This document shows positions 47,401 to 60,759 of a stretch of 64,000 nt of DNA, piece by piece. The position numbers were made by a program, and so were the translations under genes. This DNA is from Meloidogyne chitwoodi. Its lineage: Eukaryota; Nematoda; Chromadorea; Rhabditida; Meloidogynidae. The DNA lies in NCBI GenBank assembly GCA_015183035.1, contig JACZZP010000004.1, positions 620,001-684,000 on the forward strand, read 5' to 3'. The first letter of the stretch is position 1; the number at the start of each line of letters is the position of its first letter. A model generated the notes under the pieces. That model was not told the DNA's origin and made no database searches. It worked only from the letters and a program-made list of their open reading frames with translations.

Positions 47401-50400
47401 AGTGTTTCAATTTATTGTTGAAACATTTCAAGTGTTTCAATTTATTGTTGAAACATTTCAAGTGTTTCAATTTATTGTTGAAACATTTCAAGTGTTTCAA
47501 TTTCTTGTTGAAACATTTCAAGTGTTTCAATTTCTTGTTGAAACATTTCAAGTGTTTCAATTTATTGTTGAAACATTTCAAGTGTTTCAATTTATTGTTG
47601 AAACATTTCAAGTGTTTCAATTTATTGTTGAAACATTTCAAGTGTTTCAATTTATTGTTGAAACATTTCAAGTGTTTCAATTTATTGTTGAAACATTTCA
47701 AGTGTTTCAATTTATTGTTGAAACATTTCAAGTGTTTCAATTTATTGTTGAAACAATTCAAGTGTTTCAATTTATTGTTGAAACATTTCAAGTGTTTCAA
47801 TTTATTGTTGAAACATTTCAAGTGTTTCAATTTATTGTTGAAACATTTCAAGTGTTTCAATTTCTTGTTGAAACATTTCAAGTGTTTCAATTTCTTGTTG
47901 AAACATTTCAAGTGTTTCAATTTATTGTTGAAACATTTCAAGTGTTTCAATTTATTGTTGAAACATTTCAAGTGTTTCAATTTATTGTTGAAACATTTCA
48001 AGTGTTTCAATTTATTGTTGAAACATTTCAAGTGTTTCAATTTATTGTTGAAACATTTCAAGTGTTTCAATTTATTGTTGAAGCACATATCATTAACCTA
48101 ATTTCTCTTGAATATATACATTGATAGATAATATTTAATTATAAGTGTCGCTGTGAAAATAATTTCTCGTATAAAAAAATAATTCTCATCTCTAATTAAT
48201 TCTATCACAACGTGCAAACAAATTCTCGTTGATTTTAGATTTCCAGTTATATTATAACAGTCGCCAGAGAACAGAAATTTTATATACAATATGATTATTT
48301 CCAATTAGAATTATAAAAATTTTAAATGTCCTAATAATTACGTGTAAATTTTTTTAATATTTTGCTTTGGATGTTTTGTAAATAATATTATAATACAAAA
48401 TTAGAAGTACTATGTACATAGTTTATAAAAAAAGTTGCTTTTATAAATTTGGATTCTATTGACTTTAAATAATTAAAACAAAAATATTTTTCATAAATTG
48501 TTGAAACATTTCAAGTATTTCAATTTCTTGTTGAAACATTTCAAGTGTTTCAATTTATTGTTGAAACATCTCAAGTGTTTCAATTTCTTGTTGAAACATT
48601 TCAAGTGTTTCAATTTATTGTTGAAACATTTCAAGTGTTTCAATTTATTGTTGAAACATTTCAAGTGTTTCAATTTATTGTTGAAACATTTCAAGTGTTT
48701 CAATTTATTGTTGAAACATTTCAAGTGTTTCAATTTATTGTTGAAACATTTCAAGTGTTTCAATTTCTTGTTGAAACATTTCAAGTGTTTCAATTTCTTG
48801 TTGAAACATTTCAAGTGTTTCAATTTCTTGTTGAAACAATTCAAGTGTTTCAATTTCTTGTTGAAACAATTCAAGTGTTTCAATTTATTGTTGAAACAAT
48901 TCAAGTGTTTCAATTTATTGTTGAAACATTTCAAGTGTTTCAATTTATTGTTGAAACATTTCAAGTGTTTCAATTTATTGTTGAAACATTTCAAGTGTTT
49001 CAATTTATTGTTGAAACATTTCAAGTGTTTCAATTTATTGTTGAAACATTTCAAGTGTTTCAATTTCTTGTTGAAACATTTCAAGTGTTTCAATTTCTTG
49101 TTGAAACATTTCAAGTGTTTCAATTTATTGTTGAAACATTTCAAGTGTTTCAATTTATTGTTGAAACATTTCAAGTGTTTCAATTTATTGTTGAAACATT
49201 TCAAGTGTTTCAATTTATTGTTGAAACATTTCAAGTGTTTCAATTTATTGTTGAAACATTTCAAGTGTTTCAATTTATTGTTGAAACATTTCAAGTGTTT
49301 CAATTTATTGTTGAAACATTTCAAGTGTTTCAATTTATTGTTGAAACATTTCAAGTGTTTCAATTTATTGTTGAAACATTTCAAGTGTTTCAATTTATTG
49401 TTGAAACATTTCAAGTGTTTCAATTTATTGTTGAAACATTTCAAGTGTTTCAATTTATTGTTGAAGCACATATCATTAACCTAATTTCTCTTGAATATAT
49501 ACATTGATAGATAATATTTAATTATAAGTGTCGCTGTGAAAATAATTTCTCGTATAAAAAAATAATTCTCATCTCTAATTAATTCTATCACAACGTGCAA
49601 ACAAATTCTCGTTGATTTTAGATTTCCAGTTATATTATAACAGTCGCCAGAGAACAGAAATTTTATATACAATATGATTATTTCCAATTAGAATTATAAA
49701 AATTTTAAATGTCCTAATAATTACGTGTAAATTTTTTTAATATTTTGCTTTGGATGTTTTGTAAATAATATTATAATACAAAATTAGAAGTACTATGTAC
49801 ATAGTTTATAAAAAAAGTTGCTTTTATAAATTTGGATTCTATTGACTTTAAATAATTAAAACAAAAATATTTTTCATAAATTGTTGAAACATTTCAAGTA
49901 TTTCAATTTCTTGTTGAAACATTTCAAGTGTTTCAATTTATTGTTGAAACATTTCAAGTGTTTCAATTTATTGTTGAAACATTTCAAGTGTTTCAATTTA
50001 TTGTTGAAACATTTCAAGTGTTTCAATTTATTGTTGAAACATTTCAAGTGTTTCAATTTATTGTTGAAACATTTCAAGTGTTTCAATTTCTTGTTGAAAC
50101 ATTTCAAGTGTTTCAATTTATTGTTGAAACATTTCAAGTGTTTCAATTTCTTGTTGAAACATTTCAAGTGTTTCAATTTCTTGTTGAAACATTTCAAGTG
50201 TTTCAATTTATTGTTGAAACATTTCAAGTGTTTCAATTTATTGTTGAAACATTTCAAGTGTTTCAATTTATTGTTGAAACATTTCAAGTGTTTCAATTTA
50301 TTGTTGAAACATTTCAAGTGTTTCAATTTATTGTTGAAACATTTCAAGTGTTTCAATTTATTGTTGAAACATTTCAAGTGTTTCAATTTATTGTTGAAAC

Positions 50401-53400
50401 ATTTCAAGTGTTTCAATTTATTGTTGAAACATTTCAAGTGTTTCAATTTATTGTTGAAACATTTCAAGTGTTTCAATTTATTGTTGAAACATTTCAAGTG
50501 TTTCAATTTATTGTTGAAACATTTCAAGTGTTTCAATTTATTGTTGAAACATTTCAAGTGTTTCAATTTATTGTTGAAACATTTCAAGTGTTTCAATTTA
50601 TTGTTGAAACATTTCAAGTGTTTCAATTTATTGTTGAAGCACATATCATTAACCTAATTTCTCTTGAATATATACATTGATAGATAATATTTAATTATAA
50701 GTGTCGCTGTGAAAATAATTTCTCGTATAAAAAAATAATTCTCATCTCTAATTAATTCTATCACAACGTGCAAACAAATTCTCGTTGATTTTAGATTTCC
50801 AGTTATATTATAACAGTCGCCAGAGAACAGAAATTTTATATACAATATGATTATTTCCAATTAGAATTATAAAAATTTTAAATGTCCTAATAATTACGTG
50901 TAAATTTTTTTAATATTTTGCTTTGGATGTTTTGTAAATAATATTATAATACAAAATTAGAAGTACTATGTACATAGTTTATAAAAAAAGTTGCTTTTAT
51001 AAATTTGGATTCTATTGACTTTAAATAATTAAAACAAAAATATTTTTCATAAATTGTTGAAACATTTCAAGTATTTCAATTTCTTGTTGAAACATTTCAA
51101 GTGTTTCAATTTATTGTTGAAACATTTCAAGTGTTTCAATTTATTGTTGAAACATTTCAAGTGTTTCAATTTATTGTTGAAACATTTCAAGTGTTTCAAT
51201 TTATTGTTGAAACATTTCAAGTGTTTCAATTTATTGTTGAAACATTTCAAGTGTTTCAATTTCTTGTTGAAACATTTCAAGTGTTTCAATTTATTGTTGA
51301 AACATTTCAAGTGTTTCAATTTCTTGTTGAAACATTTCAAGTGTTTCAATTTCTTGTTGAAACATTTCAAGTGTTTCAATTTATTGTTGAAACATTTCAA
51401 GTGTTTCAATTTATTGTTGAAACATTTCAAGTGTTTCAATTTATTGTTGAAACATTTCAAGTGTTTCAATTTATTGTTGAAACATTTCAAGTGTTTCAAT
51501 TTATTGTTGAAACATTTCAAGTGTTTCAATTTCTTGTTGAAACATTTCAAGTGTTTCAATTTATTGTTGAAACATTTCAAGTGTTTCAATTTCTTGTTGA
51601 AACATTTCAAGTGTTTCAATTTATTGTTGAAACATTTCAAGTGTTTCAATTTATTGTTGAAACATTTCAAGTGTTTCAATTTATTGTTGAAACATTTCAA
51701 GTGTTTCAATTTATTGTTGAAACATTTCAAGTGTTTCAATTTATTGTTGAAACATTTCAAGTGTTTCAATTTCTTGTTGAAACATTTCAAGTGTTTCAAT
51801 TTATTGTTGAAACATTTCAAGTGTTTCAATTTATTGTTGAAACATTTCAAGTGTTTCAATTTATTGTTGAAGCACATATCATTAACCTAATTTCTCTTGA
51901 ATATATACATTGATAGATAATATTTAATTATAAGTGTCGCTGTGAAAATAATTTCTCGTATAAAAAAATAATTCTCATCTCTAATTAATTCTATCACAAC
52001 GTGCAAACAAATTCTCGTTGATTTTAGATTTCCAGTTATATTATAACAGTCGCCAGAGAACAGAAATTTTATATACAATATGATTATTTCCAATTAGAAT
52101 TATAAAAATTTTAAATGTCCTAATAATTACGTGTAAATTTTTTTAATATTTTGCTTTGGATGTTTTGTAAATAATATTATAATACAAAATTAGAAGTACT
52201 ATGTACATAGTTTATAAAAAAAGTTGCTTTTATAAATTTGGATTCTATTGACTTTAAATAATTAAAACAAAAATATTTTTCATAAATTGTTGAAACATTT
52301 CAAGTATTTCAATTTCTTGTTGAAACATTTCAAGTGTTTCAATTTATTGTTGAAACATTTCAAGTGTTTCAATTTATTGTTGAAACATTTCAAGTGTTTC
52401 AATTTATTGTTGAAACATTTCAAGTGTTTCAATTTATTGTTGAAACATTTCAAGTGTTTCAATTTATTGTTGAAACATTTCAAGTGTTTCAATTTCTTGT
52501 TGAAACATTTCAAGTGTTTCAATTTATTGTTGAAACATTTCAAGTGTTTCAATTTCTTGTTGAAACATTTCAAGTGTTTCAATTTCTTGTTGAAACATTT
52601 CAAGTGTTTCAATTTATTGTTGAAACATTTCAAGTGTTTCAATTTATTGTTGAAACATTTCAAGTGTTTCAATTTATTGTTGAAACATTTCAAGTGTTTC
52701 AATTTATTGTTGAAACATTTCAAGTGTTTCAATTTATTGTTGAAACATTTCAAGTGTTTCAATTTCTTGTTGAAACATTTCAAGTGTTTCAATTTATTGT
52801 TGAAACATTTCAAGTGTTTCAATTTCTTGTTGAAACATTTCAAGTGTTTCAATTTATTGTTGAAACATTTCAAGTGTTTCAATTTATTGTTGAAACATTT
52901 CAAGTGTTTCAATTTATTGTTGAAACATTTCAAGTGTTTCAATTTATTGTTGAAACATTTCAAGTGTTTCAATTTCTTGTTGAAACATTTCAAGTGTTTC
53001 AATTTATTGTTGAAACATTTCAAGTGTTTCAATTTATTGTTGAAACATTTCAAGTGTTTCAATTTATTGTTGAAACATTTCAAGTGTTTCAATTTATTGT
53101 TGAAACATTTCAAGTGTTTCAATTTATTGTTGAAACATTTCAAGTGTTTCAATTTCTTGTTGAAACATTTCAAGTGTTTCAATTTATTGTTGAAACATTT
53201 CAAGTGTTTCAATTTCTTGTTGAAACATTTCAAGTGTTTCAATTTATTGTTGAAACATTTCAAGTGTTTCAATTTATTGTTGAAACATTTCAAGTGTTTC
53301 AATTTATTGTTGAAACATTTCAAGTGTTTCAATTTATTGTTGAAACATTTCAAGTGTTTCAATTTATTGTTGAAACATTTCAAGTGTTTCAATTTCTTGT

Positions 53401-56400
53401 TGAAACATTTCAAGTGTTTCAATTTATTGTTGAAACATTTCAAGTGTTTCAATTTATTGTTGAAACATTTCAAGTGTTTCAATTTATTGTTGAAGCACAT
53501 ATCATTAACCTAATTTCTCTTGAATATATACATTGATAGATAATATTTAATTATAAGTGTCGCTGTGAAAATAATTTCTCGTATAAAAAAATAATTCTCA
53601 TCTCTAATTAATTCTATCACAACGTGCAAACAAATTCTCGTTGATTTTAGATTTCCAGTTATATTATAACAGTCGCCAGAGAACAGAAATTTTATATACA
53701 ATATGATTATTTCCAATTAGAATTATAAAAATTTTAAATGTCCTAATAATTACGTGTAAATTTTTTTAATATTTTGCTTTGGATGTTTTGTAAATAATAT
53801 TATAATACAAAATTAGAAGTACTATGTACATAGTTTATAAAAAAAGTTGCTTTTATAAATTTGGATTCTATTGACTTTAAATAATTAAAACAAAAATATA
53901 TTTCATAAATTGTTGAAACATTTCAAATGTTTCAATTTATTGTTGAAACATTTCAAGTGTTTCAATTTATTGTTGAAACATTTCAAGTGTTTCAATTTAT
54001 TGTTGAAACATTTCAAGTGTTTCAATTTATTGTTGAAACATTTCAAGTGTTTCAATTTATTGTTGAAACATTTCAAGTGTTTCAATTTATTGTTGAAACA
54101 TTTCAAGTGTTTCAATTTATTGTTGAAACATTTCAAGTGTTTCAATTTATTGTTGAAACATTTCAAGTGTTTCAATTTATTGTTGAAACATTTCAAGTGT
54201 TTCAATTTATTGTTGAAACATTTCAAGTGTTTCAATTTATTGTTGAAACATTTCAAGTGTTTCAATTTATTGTTGAAACATTTCAAGTGTTTCAATTTAT
54301 TGTTGAAGCACATATCATTAACCTAATTTCTCTTGAATATATACATTGATAGATAATATTTAATTATAAGTGTCGCTGTGAAAATAATTTCTCGTATAAA
54401 AAAATAATTCTCATCTCTAATTAATTCTATCACAACGTGCAAACAAATTCTCGTTGATTTTAGATTTCCAGTTATATTATAACAGTCGCCAGAGAACAGA
54501 AATTTTATATACAATATGATTATTTCCAATTAGAATTATAAAAATTTTAAATGTCCTAATAATTACGTGTAAATTTTTTTAATATTTTGCTTTGGATGTT
54601 TTGTAAATAATATTATAATACAAAATTAGAAGTACTATGTACATAGTTTATAAAAAAAGTTGCTTTTATAAATTTGGATTCTATTGACTTTAAATAATTA
54701 AAACAAAAATATTTTTCATAAATTGTTGAAACATTTCAAGTATTTCAATTTCTTGTTGAAACATTTCAAGTGTTTCAATTTATTGTTGAAACATTTCAAG
54801 TGTTTCAATTTATTGTTGAAACATTTCAAGTGTTTCAATTTATTGTTGAAACATTTCAAGTGTTTCAATTTATTGTTGAAACATTTCAAGTGTTTCAATT
54901 TATTGTTGAAACACATATCATTAACCTAATTTCTCTTGAATATATACATTGATAGATAATATTTAATTATAAGTGTCGCTGTGAAAATAATTTCTCGTAT
55001 AAAAAAATAATTCTCATCTCTAATTAATTCTATCACTTAACGTGCAAACAAATTCTCGTTGATTTTAGATTTCCAGTTATATTATAACAGTCGCCAGAGA
55101 ACAGAAATTTTATATACAATATGATCATTTCCAATTAGAATTATAAAAATTTTAAATGTCCTAATAATTACGTGTAAATTTTTTTAATATTTTGCTTTGG
55201 ATGTTTTGTAAATAATATTATAATACAAAATTAGAAGTACTATGTACATAGTTTATAAAAAAAGTTGCTTTTATAAATTTGGATTCTATTGACTTTAAAT
55301 AATTAAAACAAAAATATTTTTCATAAATTGTTGAAACATTTCAAGTGTTTCAATTTATTGTTGAAACATTTCAAGTGTTTCAATTTATTGTTGAAACATT
55401 TCAAGTGTTTCAATTTATTGTTGAAACATTTCAAGTGTTTCAATTTATTGTTGAAACATTTCAAGTGTTTCAATTTATTGTTGAAACATTTCAAGTGTTT
55501 CAATTTATTGTTGAAACATTTCAAGTGTTTCAATTTATTGTTGAAACATTTCAAGTGTTTCAATTTATTGTTGAAACATTTCAAGTGTTTCAATTTATTG
55601 TTGAAACATTTCAAGTGTTTCAATTTATTGTTGAAACATTTCAAGTGTTTCAATTTATTGTTGAAACATTTCAAGTGTTTCAATTTATTGTTGAAACATT
55701 TCAAGTGTTTCAATTTATTGTTGAAACAATTCAAGTGTTTCAATTTATTGTTGAAAAATTTCAAGTGTTTCAATTTATTGTTGAAACATTTCAAGTGTTT
55801 CAATTTATTGTTGAAACATTTCAAGTGTTTCAATTTATTGTTGAAACATTTCAAGTGTTTCAATTTATTGTTGAAACATTTCAAGTGTTTCAATTTATTG
55901 TTGAAACATTTCAAGTGTTTCAATTTATTGTTGAAACATTTAAAGTGTTTCAATTTATTGTTGAAACAATTCAAGTGTTTCAATTTATTGTTGAAACAAT
56001 TCAAGTGTTTCAATTTATTGTTGAAACAATTCAAGTGTTTCAATTTATTGTTGAAACAATTCAAGTGTTTCAATTTATTGTTGAAACATTTCAAGTGTTT
56101 CAATTTATTGTTGAAACATTTCAAGTGTTTCAATTTATTGTTGAAACATTTCAAGTGTTTCAATTTATTGTTGAAACATTTCAAGTGTTTCAATTTATTG
56201 TTGAAACATTTCAAGTGTTTCAATTTATTGTTGAAACATTTCAAGTGTTTCAATTTATTGTTGAAACAATTCAAGTGTTTCAATTTATTGTTGAAACATT
56301 TCAAGTGTTTCAATTTATTGTTGAAACATTTCAAGTGTTTCAATTTATTGTTGAAACATTTCAAGTGTTTCAATTTCTTGTTGAAACATTTCAAGTGTTT

Positions 56401-58280
56401 CAATTTCTTGTTGAAACATTTCAAGTGTTTCAATTTATTGTTGAAACATTTCAAGTGTTTCAATTTATTGTTGAAACATTTCAAGTGTTTCAATTTATTG
56501 TTGAAACATTTCAAGTGTTTCAATTTATTGTTGAAACATTTCAAGTGTTTCAATTTATTGTTGAAACATTTCAAGTGTTTCAATTTCTTGTTGAAACATT
56601 TCAAGTGTTTCAATTTATTGTTGAAACATTTCAAGTGTTTCAATTTCTTGTTGAAACATTTCAAGTGTTTCAATTTATTGTTGAAACATTTCAAGTGTTT
56701 CAATTTATTGTTGAAACATTTCAAGTGTTTCAATTTATTGTTGAAACATTTCAAGTGTTTCAATTTATTGTTGAAACATTTCAAGTGTTTCAATTTATTG
56801 TTGAAACATTTCAAGTGTTTCAATTTATTGTTGAAACATTTCAAGTGTTTCAATTTCTTGTTGAAACATTTCAAGTGTTTCAATTTATTGTTGAAACATT
56901 TCAAGTGTTTCAATTTATTGTTGAAACATTTCAAGTGTTTCAATTTATTGTTGAAGCACATATCATTAACCTAATTTCTCTTGAATATATACATTGATAG
57001 ATAATATTTAATTATAAGTGTCGCTGTGAAAATAATTTCTCGTATAAAAAAATAATTCTCATCTCTAATTAATTCTATCACTTAACGTGCAAACAAATTC
57101 TCGTTGATTTTAGATTTCCAGTTATATTATAACAGTCGCCAGAGAACAGAAATTTTATATACAATATGATCATTTCCAATTAGAATTATAAAAATTTTAA
57201 ATGTCCTAATAATTACGTGTAAATTTTTTTAATATTTTGCTTTGGATGTTTTGTAAATAATATTATAATACAAAATTAGAAGTACTATGTACATAGTTTA
57301 TAAAAAAAGTTGCTTTTATAAATTTGGATTCTATTGACTTTAAATAATTAAAACAAAAATATTTTTCATAAATTGTTGAAACATTTCAAGTGTTTCAATT
57401 TATTGTTGAAACATTTCAAGTGTTTCAATTTATTGTTGAAACATTTCAAGTGTTTCAATTTATTGTTGAAACATTTCAAGTGTTTCAATTTATTGTTGAA
57501 ACATTTCAAGTGTTTCAATTTATTGTTGAAACATTTCAAGTGTTTCAATTTATTGTTGAAACATTTCAAGTGTTTCAATTTATTGTTGAAACATTTCAAG
57601 TGTTTCAATTTATTGTTGAAACATTTCAAGTGTTTCAATTTATTGTTGAAACATTTCAAGTGTTTCAATTTATTGTTGAAACATTTCAAGTGTTTCAATT
57701 TATTGTTGAAACATTTCAAGTGTTTCAATTTATTGTTGAAACATTTCAAGTGTTTCAATTTATTGTTGAAACATTTCAAGTGTTTCAATTTATTGTTGAA
57801 ACATTTCAAGTGTTTCAATTTATTGTTGAAACATTTCAAGTGTTTCAATTTATTGTTGAAACATTTCAAGTGTTTCAATTTATTGTTGAAACAATTCAAG
57901 TGTTTCAATTTATTGTTGAAACATTTCAAGTGTTTCAATTTATTGTTGAAACATTTCAAGTGTTTCAATTTATTGTTGAAACATTTCAAGTGTTTCAATT
58001 TATTGTTGAAACAATTCAAGTGTTTCAATTTATTGTTGAAAAATTTCAAGTGTTTCAATTTATTGTTGAAACATTTCAAGTGTTTCAATTTATTGTTGAA
58101 ACATTTCAAGTGTTTCAATTTATTGTTGAAACATTTCAAGTGTTTCAATTTATTGTTGAAACATTTCAAGTGTTTCAATTTATTGTTGAAACATTTCAAG
58201 TGTTTCAATTTATTGTTGAAACATTTCAAGTGTTTCAATTTATTGTTGAAACATTTCAAGTGTTTCAATTTATTGTTGAA
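41418..58280. repeat. 30-bp satellite in 12 blocks with conserved spacers
   Basis: The unit is TTGAAACATTTCAAGTGTTTC followed by AATTTATTG (30 bp). Blocks: 41418-43213, 43627-44596, 45010-45799, 46214-48083, 48497-49466, 49880-50639, 51053-51872, 52286-53495, 53909-54308, 54722-54911, 55327-56956 and 57372-58280, about 400 units in all. Each unit holds the dyad TTGAAACA/TGTTTCAA around a 7-nt loop. Few variant positions recur: A to C in TTTATTG, T to A giving ACAATTCAAG. Because the period is a multiple of three, both strands show long ORFs of a ten-residue repeat; these are not called as genes. The array lies between the 3' ends of the Sre-like gene and the second GH5 gene. Confidence 0.97.
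43214..43626. repeat. satellite spacer, first of 11 near-identical copies
   Basis: It starts GAAGCACATATCATTAACC and ends AAATATTTTTCATAAATTG, about 410 bp. Further copies lie at 44597, 45800, 48084, 49467, 50640, 51873, 53496, 54309, 54912 and 56957. The copy at 45800 has one extra base (CACTAACG for CACAACG) and the last two have CACTTAACG plus GATCATTT for GATTATTT. A 68-codon minus-strand frame is open in most copies but broken by these insertions. Differences between copies are very few over more than 4 kb in total, which means recent amplification or homogenisation. Confidence 0.95.
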
Positions 58281-59766
58281 CACCATGGCAGCATTAATGA
58301 ATAAACTTCATCTTTATTTGTAAGTGACCATTTTGCATAGGAAATATGGTTTTGGTCCATAAATTGCCAGCTAGAATGTTTTATATAAAATTCAAAATTT
58401 AGTTCGGTAATTTTAAAGCTGGCCAGGAATTTTTTTTAGTTTATCTTTAATTAGCTTGACGCAATATCTAAATTCGAAGACGCAAATGGTAGAAACCTAT
58501 TTATTTACTTGCAGGAAGATTACCGCTTTAGATTCAGTAAGCCCAATTTATATTAATAAAAATTTTTTTTAATTTTTTTATTTTATTAAATATAATTAAA
58601 AATTCCATCTTTAACTTACAATGACTGCATTATTTCAGGTCGGAGCGAATCTAGATTGAGTAAATCTGCATCACCATATTCAGTTATAAATGTTCCAAAT
58701 CCTTTTGCCTTTGCATTTAAAATCATTTGTTTTTGATCTTTTATGTGTTGTTGATCTGATACACAATAAAAATGTAAAGAATACCTAAATAATTTAAAAC
58801 ATTTATTTATGGTAATCTACCAAAAATTTAAAAAATTATTTTAAAAATATGAACATTATGTTTGCTCCAATAACTGGATTGTTGATAACCTCATTGCTTG
58901 GACCAGTAGATTGTTGCGGTGTGCCGAGAATAACAACGACTTTTGGGTCAATTTTTCTAATCTCCTTAAATTTTAAAAATTGGAATGTTAAATTGAAAAA
59001 TATTAAAAAAAATCTCCTAAAATTTATAATTCCCCAAAAATTATCTAATTAATTACAGTAAGAACAGCATTATAATAATGCTTCAATTTTTCCCAACTGC
59101 AAGTAGAAGCAGGTTCATTCCAAAGTTCTAAAAGCATATTTGGTGAGCCTTTGTATTTTTTGACAATTGTTGTAAAAAAGTTTATTGCTCTATTAATGAA
59201 ATTATTAAATTCTGCGTCATTTTTACAATTTTGATTTCCTACATCGTGCCAGTCAATTATAAAGTAAATTCCATTCTTTAAATTAAAAATAAAATATTTC
59301 AATAAATTTAAATTACCTCAATTGCTGCATCTCCGATGGTAGTAGCTGCATTAATTGCAGAAGAAGGGTTTTCCAAATAACCAGAACAACAAGTTCCGAT
59401 TGCGGCACGAACCTTAAATTTAAAATAACATTAAATTAAATTTCACAGTTTCAAGAAAACAAAATAAAATATACAGGAAAGGTTGTGTAAATTTATTAAA
59501 CAATTTTCCTCAAAAAATATAAAGAGACTTACAACATTTCCATTATAAAAACACTTTATCGCCTTTACAACACTAGGAGAGTAAAATTCAGTTATCCATT
59601 GACTTAACCAAAGAGAAATTCCTCTCAATGTAGCTATTTGTCCATTATTTCCAGTCAATTGACCTTTATTTACTTTCAACTTTCCATAGGGCAGAAGAGC
59701 TGCCGATGCTATTAATAAATAAACAGAGATAAATAAAATAGTTAATATTAAATAATTATTAAGCAT
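58265..59766 (-). CDS. second, divergent GH5 endoglucanase-like protein, 3' end cut by satellite
   Basis: Exons 59766-59533, 59412-59317, 59275-59057, 58964-58855, 58784-58620 and 58370-58265 close in phase to 309 residues. A signal peptide (LILTILFISVYLLIASAA) leads into GISLWLSQW, VRAAIGTCCSGYL, FIIDWHD, LELWNEP (acid/base Glu about 164), YSLHFYCVSDQQH, FITEYGD (nucleophile Glu about 255) and ISYAKWSLTNKDEV. Both catalytic Glu are kept, so activity is possible, but identity to the 34.7 kb gene looks low and the pattern of introns differs. After MLPWCSTIN the stop is the TGA of a satellite unit: the reading frame enters the array at about 58280. Compared with the other GH5, roughly 20-30 C-terminal residues are missing. 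Confidence 0.88.
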
Positions 59767-60759
59767 TTTTGAGAAATTTTGTTTAATGAAAAAAAAATTA
59801 AAAAAGAGGTTGAATTAAGCAAAATTCAAATTTGTATTAATACAAAAAATCAATACAAATTATTTATGTATTTTCCGGAAAATCCACACAAAACTGTTGT
59901 TTAAACAAATTTCAGTTTATAATTCATCATTTTTATTATTTAAGTAACCAATAATTAAAAATTTTCAACTAACTACAAATTTTAAAAAAGCCAACAAAAT
60001 AAATAGATTTTTTAAATATTTACTCTTTTTGATATAAATTATTAAATAAAAGAAAAATTAAAAATTATGAATTAAAGAAATACACTGATATCTCAGTTAA
60101 TTTTTATTTTTGAAAAAAATAATGAGTATGCAAATGAAAAAGAGATTAAAGTTTCAAATGTTTTAAAGAATTTTTTAAAAATATATAAAATTTAGCTTAA
60201 TTTTTTTTTAATTTTTAGCAATAATTTGGTAAATGTACAGGTGTAAAATTGTTTTAAAATTAATTTTCTTTTTGTAAAATCTAATTAGGTAATTATTAAT
60301 AAAAAATATTAAACTATTTTCATTGTCGAACTGAAACTGCTTCTCCAAAAAATTAAAAATTTTTATTCATATGTAGATTCGAAAAAATCATTTTTTATTT
60401 TTAAATATTAGTAATCAATTTTAAAATATATAAAAGCTATTAGGTATTTATTTTTCAGCAAAGTTACATAAAAAAACAAATATATTTTATTCATATTTAA
60501 TAAGAATATTTTACAAATAAAAATAAATTATAACAATTTTGATAATTCTTCTAATCTGTTGATTATTTTTATTTATCATGCATAAGTATTTAAACTTCCA
60601 ACAAACTTAATTTATTATTTTTATTTTTTTAGTGTCAGATTAAGATTTATTTAAAATTTAGAGCCTAAAAAGTAATTTATTTATTTAATTATTCGTTGAT
60701 GGATCTTTTTTTTTCTATTCTAATTTTGTATTCATAAAATATTTTTTTATGTTTTAAAA
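59767..60759. other. intergenic, AT-rich
   Basis: Presumed upstream region of the second GH5 gene. No supported frame or repeat. Confidence 0.4.

Noticed and set aside
41418..58280. CRISPR-like array
   Set aside because: Units are contiguous with no unique spacers, the long spacers are identical to each other, and the genome is eukaryotic.
41410..58323. Long ORFs of 130-630 codons on both strands across the satellite (KHLKCFNNKL-, FQFIVETFQV- and LLKHFKCFN-type repeats)
   Set aside because: The 30-bp period keeps any stop-free frame open without selection. Several frames on both strands are open at once, and no promoter, signal or non-repeat domain is attached.
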